From contig URZN01000096.1 of the NCBI GenBank assembly GCA_900552345.1, positions 1 to 5,742 of the forward strand: a DNA stretch of 5,742 nt. Reading direction: 5' to 3'. The notes beneath the pieces were generated by a model that ran no database searches, was not told where the DNA came from, and saw nothing but the letters and a program-made list of their open reading frames with translations. Both the position numbers and the translations under genes were made by a program. Positions 1 to 5,012 of the stretch are shown in pieces (within the stretch, counting starts at the first letter, position 1; each line of letters begins with the position of its first letter). This DNA is from an uncultured Collinsella sp. (GTDB taxonomy: Bacteria > Actinomycetota > Coriobacteriia > Coriobacteriales > Coriobacteriaceae).

Positions 1-48
1 CGAGATAGGCTCCGGTCTCGTGGGCTCGGAGATGTGTATAAGAGACAG
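1..48 (+). other. Nextera i7 sequencing adapter left on the contig end (not genomic)
   Basis: Bases 30-48 read AGATGTGTATAAGAGACAG, the 19-bp Tn5 mosaic end used in Nextera libraries. Bases 15-29 read GTCTCGTGGGCTCGG, the rest of the Read 2 adapter. Bases 1-6 (CGAGAT) match the 3' end of the P7 primer, so the eight bases between (7-14, AGGCTCCG) sit exactly where the i7 index belongs. From memory the index matches Nextera XT v2 N720 (CGGAGCCT when reversed). This is untrimmed read-through, so genomic sequence begins at 49. Any protein starting with MYKRQ here is an artefact. Confidence 0.98.
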
Positions 49-621
49 GTCGGGCACCAGGCTCGCCTCGTCCACCTCGCGCATGACACCGGTGCCGCCA
101 CAGGTGGGGCATGCGCCGCCGCTATTGAAAGCCAAATCCTCGGCACTCGGCGCGTAGAACTCGCGGCCGCATGTCGGACACGTGAGCGACAGGCCCGCAG
201 CTACGTTAAGGCTCGGTTCCACACGCGCCCCGCAATGCGGGCACACGTGATGGGCGCAACGGCTAAAGAGCAGACGCAGGCTGTTGTTGAGCTCGGTCAT
301 GGTACCAAAGGTCGAGCGCACGCCCGGCACGCTCGGACGCTGGTGCAGCGCGAGCGCCGCCGGCACGTGCAAGACCTCATCCACCTGGGCATGTTCGGCC
401 TGCGTCAGACGACGGCGGGTATAGGTGCTGAGCGCCTCCAGATAGCGGCGCGAGCCCTCGGCATAAAGAACCCCCAGCGCCAGCGAGCTCTTGCCCGAAC
501 CCGACACGCCGGCAATACCCACGAGCTTTCCCAGCGGAATATCGATATCGATGTCCTTGAGGTTGTGTACACGCGCTCCACGCACTTCGATAGCCTGCGG
601 GCTCATCTTCTGTTCTGTCAC
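49..621 (-). CDS. UvrA2-like ABC ATPase (UvrA paralogue without UvrB-binding domain), N-terminal 191 codons, 3' part missing
   Basis: The minus strand from 621 reads as a UvrA-family ABC ATPase until the adapter at 48 cuts it. Visible in order are the family N-terminus VRGARVHNLKDIDIDIP (13-29), Walker A GVSGSGKSS (38-46), YAEGSRRYLEALS (53-65), the Q-loop region around Q94 and RSTFGTMTE (102-110). Then come Cys pairs CPHCG (127-131), CPTCG (148-152) and CPTCGG (171-176). Canonical UvrA has over 100 residues, including the UvrB-binding domain, between the first ATPase segment and the zinc-finger region. Here only about 17 residues separate the first two Cys pairs, as in UvrA2/DrrC-type paralogues linked to DNA damage or DNA-binding drug tolerance. 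GTG at 621 is preferred because AGGGTGA lies 5 bases upstream. ATG at 606 is the alternative, with AAAGGTGA before it. The gene follows the ATPase by about 10 bases. Walker B, signature and second ATPase half lie outside the contig. Confidence 0.9.
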
Positions 622-626
622 CTTTA

Positions 627-633
627 TCACCCT
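627..633 (-). promoter_or_regulatory. Ribosome binding site of the uvrA2-like gene, overlapping the ATPase stop codon
   Basis: On the minus strand AGGGTGA lies 5 bases before GTG 621. It overlaps the TAG stop codon (632-634) of the upstream ATPase gene, an arrangement that favours translational coupling. A second purine-rich site, AAAGGTGA (618-625), lies 11 bases before ATG 606, so the exact start is not settled. Confidence 0.5.
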
Positions 634-1750
634 ACTCGTGCCATAAAATGCGATCGCTAATGTACGCGCCCAGCATGGGCACGGTAAACCGGACGAGGCC
701 GTATCCGGCAGCCTCGATGACACGCTCGCGAATCAGGCTTGCACGATATTTACTCGCCCAGCTCTGAGTGCGATCGCAGCGCTCAATGATATCCGCCATG
801 CGCGTCGGCTTGCCCTCGTCAGCAGCCATGGCCTCGATAAAGAGGCGCTGTGGACTGCGCAGCCCGTAATACAGAGGCGCGTCAACCGCTTCGTAGAACT
901 CGGAGACGGCATCGGCGTAGCCAGCCTCGACATCGCACACTTCAATGACCTGAGAGCCATGCCGGACAGCAGCCCGCCACATGTAATATCCCACCAGCTG
1001 AACCATATAGGGATGCCCCATGCTCTTGCGTGCCGCAAGGTCCGCCGTCTCCGCGTCAACGTAAAGACCAGCGTCTTTGACCGTCTGGATATACGAATCG
1101 CGCACCTTGGGCAAAGATATCGCCCCCAGCGTACGCTGCTGGGCACGCCGCAAAAACGTCACGCTCGGCTCTTCGAGCAAGTCATCAACCATACTGGGCA
1201 ATCCAGCGAACACCAGCGCAAGACCGCGCTGGTCGCTATCGGGCAATCCCGTAGCATCCTGATCTCCGAGCACTTGCTGATAGAGAACGGCGAGAGCCGC
1301 CAGTTCCTCGATAGACGCCGATTGCGCCTCGTCAATCGCAAACAGTATGCCCTTGCCTGGACCGAGCTTCTTGAGGCGCTCGTTGACCAGCCCTCGTAAC
1401 GTTTCACCCTTTGCTCGCGCCGCCTCGACCGACATCCGGCCAAACGACGGACCGAACTCCATTGACGTCACAACGGGTTTATTCGAGCGAAGCGCATCGG
1501 CCAGGCGGTCGCATAAGCCAAGCGAAGCGGAATCGGAGATAACCGCCCATCCACGCTCGCTGGCTAGACGTTGCAGCTCCCGCAGGAGAACTGTCTTGCC
1601 GCAGCCGCGGTTCCCCGTAATGAGCATGAGCCTGCCCGGCGCTCCGGCGCCGTTAGCGAGCCCTTCCTCGAAATCTTCGATGACCGACTCGCGACCGATG
1701 AGTATCGGAGGCCGCTTGCCAGCCGTGGGCTTAAAGGGATTTGGATTCAT
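632..1750 (-). CDS. AAA-type ATP-binding protein with C-terminal winged helix, function unknown
   Basis: This 372-residue cytoplasmic protein begins with NPFKPTAGKRPPILIGRE, a lead-in typical of a large actinobacterial AAA_16/ORC-like ATPase family. Walker A is GNRGCGKT (46-53). Walker B is ILFAIDEAQ (135-143), with D140 and E141 expected to bind Mg and activate water. A sensor 1-like strand LALVFAGLP lies at 177-185, and basic residues R201-R202/R206 follow it. The C-terminus (about 298-368) fits a winged-helix fold, with SPQRLFIEAMA, SKYRASLIRERVIEAAGYG and a final RFTVP strand. The architecture resembles Orc1/Cdc6-like and STAND-like NTPases that bind DNA or sense a ligand, but no specific role is known to me. 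There is no signal peptide or membrane segment. ATG 1750 is chosen because GAGGAGG lies 5 bases upstream. The protein heads an apparent operon with the uvrA2-like gene. Confidence 0.88.
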   Translation of the reverse strand: MNPNPFKPTAGKRPPILIGRESVIEDFEEGLANGAGAPGRLMLITGNRGCGKTVLLRELQRLASERGWAVISDSASLGLCDRLADALRSNKPVVTSMEFGPSFGRMSVEAARAKGETLRGLVNERLKKLGPGKGILFAIDEAQSASIEELAALAVLYQQVLGDQDATGLPDSDQRGLALVFAGLPSMVDDLLEEPSVTFLRRAQQRTLGAISLPKVRDSYIQTVKDAGLYVDAETADLAARKSMGHPYMVQLVGYYMWRAAVRHGSQVIEVCDVEAGYADAVSEFYEAVDAPLYYGLRSPQRLFIEAMAADEGKPTRMADIIERCDRTQSWASKYRASLIRERVIEAAGYGLVRFTVPMLGAYISDRILWHE

Positions 1751-1755
1751 GTCGG

Positions 1756-1762
1756 CCTCCTC
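1756..1762 (-). promoter_or_regulatory. Strong ribosome binding site of the AAA ATPase gene
   Basis: On the minus strand GAGGAGG is followed by a 5-base spacer (CCGAC) and ATG 1750. This near-ideal Shine-Dalgarno sequence fixes the start codon. Confidence 0.85.
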
Positions 1763-1784
1763 GGATTGGCAAACCCTGGTAATA

Positions 1785-1814
1785 GTTATACCAACTTATA
1801 CCGAGTTATACCAA
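1785..1814 (-). promoter_or_regulatory. Candidate promoter of the ATPase-uvrA2 operon
   Basis: On the minus strand TTGGTA (1809-1814) and TATAAC (1785-1790) are 18 bases apart, matching the -35 and -10 consensus at 4/6 and 5/6. The -10 box lies 34 bases before ATG 1750, leaving room for a leader of about 28 bases with the Shine-Dalgarno site. TATAAG and TATAAC also occur in the two other repeat copies, so the true -10 could be another copy. Confidence 0.4.
1786..1812 (-). repeat. Three direct repeats of GGTATAA at exact 10-bp spacing
   Basis: The plus strand shows TTATACC at 1786-1792, 1796-1802 and 1806-1812, separated by 3-base spacers AAC and GAG. On the minus strand this is GGTATAA three times, one helical turn apart, just upstream of the ATPase start. 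The copy nearest the gene also forms an imperfect palindrome with GGTAATA at 1778-1784. The layout resembles a multi-copy operator for a regulator bound along one face of the helix. No candidate regulator gene is in the window. Confidence 0.7.
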
Positions 1815-1817
1815 TAG

Positions 1818-1850
1818 CATGTGACAAAGGAACTGTCCCTTTGTCACATG
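1818..1850. repeat. Perfect 13-bp inverted repeat overlapping the stop codon of the TetM-like gene
   Basis: CATGTGACAAAGG (1818-1830) is mirrored by CCTTTGTCACATG (1838-1850) around a 7-base loop. In RNA it would form a strong hairpin at the 3' end of the TetM-like gene. The TGA stop (1844-1846) and the last Met codon lie inside one arm. No U-tract follows on either strand, so it is not a standard intrinsic terminator. It could be a rho-independent-like 3' stabilising hairpin, a REP-type dispersed palindrome, or a protein binding site shared with the ATPase promoter next to it. Confidence 0.75.
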
Positions 1851-3847
1851 TGGCCGAAAAACTCGGCGTCTGCTGCTCGCCAGGGGCGGAAGGTGGAGGG
1901 GTCGATCTTTACGTGCGCCGCGGCGGGCACGTCGTACCATTTGACCGTGTAGCCGGCGCCGTGAAAGCAAAAGGCCGAGTCGGGCGTGTTGGGCAGATCG
2001 GCCTCGGGCTCATAGGCGGCCGCCTCGATGACGCGCTCGGCATCATGGCAAGCCGCATAGCCGGCGAACTCTAGATACAGATGCCCACGACCACTCGTGT
2101 AGGCAGCCACCTCCAGCGCATAATCCTGCACCTCGGATGCCGGTACGCGACCCACAAGCTTTGCCCGGTCGCCCGCCATCGTCGGTGGCTCGTACTCGGC
2201 ACCCATGCGCGTGGCATCCGAGAGCGCCCGGCCCACGCACTCCCCCGGCACCTTAAGCTCAAAGTGGTACCACGGCTCCAGCAGCACCGCCGCGCCGGCC
2301 TCACGCGCCTGCATGAGCCCCTGGCGAATCGCGCGGTACGTGGCCTGGCGAAAATCGCCGCCCTCGGTGTGTTTGGCATGCGCGCGGCCGCCCGTGAGCG
2401 TAATGCACACATCGGTGATGGGCGAGCCGGTCAGCACGCCCAAGTGGTCGCGCTCCATGGCGTTGGTGAGTGCCAAACGCTGCCAGTTAAGATCGAGCTC
2501 GTCGGTCGAGGTCACGGTGCCAAACTGCACGCCCGAGCCCGCCGGCAACGGCTCCAGACGCAGATGCACCTCGGCATAGTGGCGCAGTGGCTCAAAGTGG
2601 CCCACGCCCTCGACCGGCTGCGAAATAGTCTCCTTATAGAGAATGCCGCCGGGCTCAAACTCGACCGCAAGGCCAAAACGATCGGCCAGCACGCGCTGCA
2701 CGACCTCGAGTTGCACGGCGCCCATCAACTGCAGGTGAATCTGTTCCAGATGAGTATTCCAGCTTACGCCGAGCATGGGATCTTCGTCCGCCAGCTCAGT
2801 CAGCGCTTTGAACACCGCGTGGACATCGTGTTCGCCCGGAAGCACCGTATAGGTGAGGACCGGCGCAATGACAGGCGCATCGCCCGCGGGCTCCGCGCCC
2901 AGGGCGTCCCCCGGGCGAACGTGCGCAAGACCCGTCACGGCGCAAATACCGCCAGCAGCAACTTCTTGGGCAAGCTCATACTTCTCGCCGTTATAGATGC
3001 GTACCTGATCGACCTTCTGCTCCCATGCCTCGGCACCGGAACGTCCGGCAATCATCTGCTTGGCATGCAGCGTGCCGCCGGTCACCTTAACCCATGCCAA
3101 GCGCTCGCCGCGATCCCCGCGGCTGACACGATAGACGCGCGCGGCAAACTCCGGGAGCCACGCCTGTTCGCGCATCAGCGCGCATATACCATCCAACAGC
3201 TCGTCCACACCTTGGTCCTTGAGCGCCGAGCCGGCAAAGCAGGGAAAGAGCTTGCGCTCAGCAACCATGCGCGACAGCGTCGCGGAGGAAAGCTCACCCG
3301 CCTCAAGAAACTCCTCGAGCGCCGCCTCGTCTAACGCAGCAGCATCCTCCTGAACGGTGCCGCCCGCCAGCAGTTCGTTGGCATCCAGGCAGCCCTCGGA
3401 AAGACGCTGCCCGAGCTGTGCCAGCAAAACATCGCGGCCGGGATTCTCCAAATCGATCTTGTTGATGAAGATGAACGTCGGGATGTCATAGCGCGCAAGC
3501 AGGCGCCACAGGGTTTCGGTGTGCCCCTGTACGCCATCGTTGGCGCCTACCACCAGAATCGCGTAGTCCAGGGCACGCAGCGTGCGCTCCGCCTCGGCAG
3601 AAAAATCGACATGGCCGGGAGCGTCCACGAGCATAACGTGGGTGTCACCATGGTCGAGCACAGCCTGCGACGAGAAGATCGTGATACCGCGCTCACGCTC
3701 AATCTCGTTCGTATCCAGATGCGAGTCGCCATCGTCAACGCGGCCGCGCTTGCGAATGCGGCCCGCGTTAAACAGCATGGCCTCGGCCAGCGTGGTCTTG
3801 CCGGCATCGACATGCGCCAAGATTCCAACGACCGCTTGCTTCGACAT
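1844..3847 (-). CDS. EF-G/TetM-like translation factor GTPase (ribosomal protection protein homologue)
   Basis: This complete 667-residue protein belongs to the translational GTPase family of EF-G and TetM/TetO, which bind the ribosomal A-site region and use GTP hydrolysis for release. GTPase motifs are G1 AHVDAGKT (11-18), G2 RGITI (53-57), G3 DAPGH (75-79, usually DTPGH), G4 NKID (129-132) and a G5-like GSAL in GSALKDQGVDEL. Domain II and the EF-G III-V domains follow. Length matches the Tet proteins (about 640). The domain IV tip reads AKHTEGGDFR (491-500), where Tet(M) has its SPVS loop. The C-terminus ends in CFHGAGYTVKWYDV (627-640) plus a 27-residue tail, unlike the Tet(M) end. It therefore fits the poorly characterised group annotated as translation factor GTPase family, and tetracycline resistance should not be assumed. 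ATG 3847 has AGGAG 4 bases upstream. An in-frame upstream ATG at 3916 has no such site. Confidence 0.92.
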   Translation of the reverse strand: MSKQAVVGILAHVDAGKTTLAEAMLFNAGRIRKRGRVDDGDSHLDTNEIERERGITIFSSQAVLDHGDTHVMLVDAPGHVDFSAEAERTLRALDYAILVVGANDGVQGHTETLWRLLARYDIPTFIFINKIDLENPGRDVLLAQLGQRLSEGCLDANELLAGGTVQEDAAALDEAALEEFLEAGELSSATLSRMVAERKLFPCFAGSALKDQGVDELLDGICALMREQAWLPEFAARVYRVSRGDRGERLAWVKVTGGTLHAKQMIAGRSGAEAWEQKVDQVRIYNGEKYELAQEVAAGGICAVTGLAHVRPGDALGAEPAGDAPVIAPVLTYTVLPGEHDVHAVFKALTELADEDPMLGVSWNTHLEQIHLQLMGAVQLEVVQRVLADRFGLAVEFEPGGILYKETISQPVEGVGHFEPLRHYAEVHLRLEPLPAGSGVQFGTVTSTDELDLNWQRLALTNAMERDHLGVLTGSPITDVCITLTGGRAHAKHTEGGDFRQATYRAIRQGLMQAREAGAAVLLEPWYHFELKVPGECVGRALSDATRMGAEYEPPTMAGDRAKLVGRVPASEVQDYALEVAAYTSGRGHLYLEFAGYAACHDAERVIEAAAYEPEADLPNTPDSAFCFHGAGYTVKWYDVPAAAHVKIDPSTFRPWRAADAEFFGHM

Positions 3848-4034
3848 GGCTCTCCTCTTATTGCAAGCCCATCGCACGCGGCAACGGGCACCCTCGTTCC
3901 ACACTGGATGATACAATTTACGGGCCGGCGGGCGAAGCGGGCCCTATCCCCCGACCGAGCTCATCGCCCCGCGTTGCCGCGCGGCGATTTTCGTAGGTTC
4001 GCGCCTTGCGAAAGCCGGCTTTCAAAACAGCACA
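3848..4034 (-). other. Non-coding leader region of the TetM-like gene with several inverted repeats
   Basis: No gene is visible here. CGCGGCAACG (3877-3886) is complementary to CGTTGCCGCG (3972-3981). Between them GGGCC (3922-3926) can pair with GGCCC (3940-3944). Further up are TTCGC/GCGAA (3998-4012) and the perfect palindrome GAAAGCCGGCTTTC (4010-4023), which share bases and cannot both fold. A weak -10-like TATCAT (minus strand, 3908-3913) has no good -35. Tet(M)-type genes often have structured, attenuated leaders, but no leader peptide or clear antiterminator is evident here. Confidence 0.35.
3852..3856 (-). promoter_or_regulatory. Ribosome binding site of the TetM-like gene
   Basis: On the minus strand AAGAGGAGA with core AGGAG lies 4 bases before ATG 3847. 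The site decides the start in favour of MSKQAVVG over the in-frame codon 69 bases further upstream. Confidence 0.75.
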
Positions 4035-4074
4035 GCGAACGAAAATGACCCCGCCCAGGGCCATTTTCGTTCGC
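4035..4074 (-). terminator. Strong hairpin terminator after the GNAT gene (possibly bidirectional)
   Basis: GCGAACGAAAATG (4035-4047) pairs perfectly with CATTTTCGTTCGC (4062-4074). After one mismatch the stem continues with 3 GC pairs (4049-4051 with 4058-4060) around a 6-base loop. The AAAA/TTTT blocks flank the GC-rich inner stem, so on either strand the inner hairpin is followed by a TTTT tract. It lies 27 bases past the GNAT stop and before the TetM-like gene, so it should end GNAT transcription and insulate the next gene. Confidence 0.75.
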
Positions 4075-4101
4075 GCGAATTGTTGATACGCATCCCCACT
4101 C

Positions 4102-4590
4102 TTATGCCTCGCGCAGCCAATCAAACGCGACGCGCGGCGTACCGTCCGACACATATACGATACCGGCGCGCTTAAACCCGGCCTTGGCGATGGCGCCCTG
4201 CATGGGCAGGTTGTCTTGATGCGTGTCGATACGCAGGTGATCGGCGCGCTCCTTGGCAAAGGCAAACATCGCAGCCGCGATACCGTGCACGGTGCCGTCG
4301 GATGCCACGCGGTGCAGCACGGCGTACGGAGTGTCGCTATGCCATTGACCGTCCTCAATTACGTCATAGCACTCGTCCGGACCCGGTAAAAAGGCAAACG
4401 TCGCCACCACGCGACCGTCGACTTCGCACACATAGCTGCCACCAGCGGCGATATCGGCTGCCAGCTGCTCGGCAGAAGGCGTGCCCTCGGGCCACTGCGT
4501 GGCGTTGCCATGCGCGCGCATAAAGGCGCGGGCCGCGTCATAGATAGCCATGACGGCGGGAATGTCGGTATCGAGGGTTTTTCTGATCAT
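4102..4590 (-). CDS. GNAT family N-acetyltransferase, substrate unknown
   Basis: This 162-residue protein has the GNAT fold, transferring an acetyl group from acetyl-CoA to an amine. It starts MIRKTLDTDIPAVMAIYDAAR, the usual first strand and helix. YVCEVDGRVVATFAF forms the next strands, followed by LHRVASDGTVHGIAAAMF (92-109), the acetyl-CoA loop region. RIDTHQDNLPMQ (120-131), KAGFKRAGIVYV and PRVAFDWL complete the C-terminal half. THQDN-x-MQ is a hallmark of a small-molecule GNAT group common in Gram-positives. The acetyl-CoA loop is degenerate: TVHGIA (100-105) has Thr where Gln/Arg normally leads the QxxGxG/A motif. ATG 4590 is chosen; GTG 4593 directly before it is also possible because GAGGT (4600-4604) serves both. 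It is divergent from the small gene at 4668 and followed by the hairpin terminator at 4035-4074, so it is likely monocistronic. Confidence 0.88.
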   Translation of the reverse strand: MIRKTLDTDIPAVMAIYDAARAFMRAHGNATQWPEGTPSAEQLAADIAAGGSYVCEVDGRVVATFAFLPGPDECYDVIEDGQWHSDTPYAVLHRVASDGTVHGIAAAMFAFAKERADHLRIDTHQDNLPMQGAIAKAGFKRAGIVYVSDGTPRVAFDWLREA

Positions 4591-4612
4591 CACGCGGCGA
4601 CCTCACGTTTAT

Positions 4613-4642
4613 TGGTATCACTTTGATTGGGCAATGATACCA
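4613..4642. promoter_or_regulatory. Inverted repeat in the divergent intergenic region, operator candidate
   Basis: TGGTATCA (4613-4620) is mirrored perfectly by TGATACCA (4635-4642) with 14 bases between. Centre-to-centre spacing is 22 bp, about two helical turns. It lies in the 77-base gap between the GNAT start and the small plus-strand gene, where both promoters must be. No clear -35/-10 pair stands out on either strand. A dimeric regulator could control both genes from this site. Confidence 0.5.
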
Positions 4643-4667
4643 GCGTTTGGAGAGGGGCACGAAGCAG

Positions 4668-4964
4668 ATGGGGAGCAAAAAGCGAGCCGCTTGGTCAAAA
4701 GCCAAAAGCGAGTTTTTAGGCGCTGCCACGGGCGGCGATATGAGCGACCTGTTTGCGCGCGAGAATGAGCGCCGCGACGCCCTGGACGCCGAGCGCGATG
4801 AAGCCTGGCGCTACAAGTCGTGCGAACGCAAAAACCGTTACGACACGCGCGCCGAGGCCGAGGCCGTTATGGCCGACTGCGAAAACCGCGGGCGGCGTGG
4901 TTTGGCCTGCTACAAATGCGAATACTGCGGCGGCTGGCACCTGACGTCGCATCCTTGGAAATAG
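4668..4964 (+). CDS. Small Cys/His-rich protein, probable zinc ribbon, function unknown
   Basis: This 98-residue hydrophilic protein starts with a basic segment (MGSKKRAAWSKAKSEF). A charged, probably helical stretch follows (LFARENERRDALDAERDEAW, 28-47), then a C-terminal metal-binding module. The module has C52 in KSCERKNRYDTRAEAEA and then C81-Y-K-C84-E-Y-C87-G-G-W-H91-L-T. C52, C84, C87 and H91 are the likeliest zinc ligands, with C71, C81 and H95 as spares. The pattern C-x-x-K-x-x-Y-x-T-x-x-A followed by C-x-x-C-x-x-WHLT is known to me from short actinobacterial and phage proteins of unknown role. ATG 4668 has GAGGGG (4652-4657) 10 bases upstream; a TTG at 4647 would add 7 residues but has no ribosome site. 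Its codon bias matches the neighbours, which argues that it is real. Confidence 0.78.
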   Translation: MGSKKRAAWSKAKSEFLGAATGGDMSDLFARENERRDALDAERDEAWRYKSCERKNRYDTRAEAEAVMADCENRGRRGLACYKCEYCGGWHLTSHPWK

Positions 4965-5012
4965 GCCTCGCATCGGCACGGCACTGACGGAGCGCCAACC
5001 ATCGCGCGCAAG

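Noticed and set aside
30..48. Natural Tn5 or IS50 mosaic end, suggesting a transposon
   Set aside because: The mosaic end is directly attached to Illumina Read 2, index and P7 sequence, so it is a library artefact.
34..660. A plus-strand open frame beginning MYKRQ
   Set aside because: Its start lies in the adapter, and the rest is antisense to the UvrA2-like gene, which has clear Walker A and Cys motifs.
1786..1850. A small CRISPR array or phage attachment site
   Set aside because: The repeats are only 7 bp with 3-bp spacers, and the palindrome occurs once. There are no cas genes, integrase or tRNA.
2081..3334. A 417-codon open frame on the plus strand, and other long antisense frames over the TetM-like gene and the ATPase
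   Set aside because: They lie opposite well-supported genes, have no recognisable motifs or ribosome sites, and their Arg/His/Ala-rich composition is typical of antisense frames in GC-rich DNA.
632..3847. A defence island built from the ATPase, UvrA2 and the TetM-like GTPase
   Set aside because: No nuclease, toxin, phage-sensing module or mobility gene is present, and the GTPase has its own leader region. The grouping has no support beyond adjacency.
3848..3916. A 23-residue N-terminal extension of the TetM-like protein
   Set aside because: The AGGAG site directly before ATG 3847 and the family N-terminus (VVGILAHVDAGKTT) support the internal start. The extension is Arg/Cys-rich and overlaps inverted repeats.
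4965..5012. A bidirectional terminator between the convergent small gene and rsmJ
   Set aside because: The 48-base gap has no stem of useful length and no T- or A-tract.
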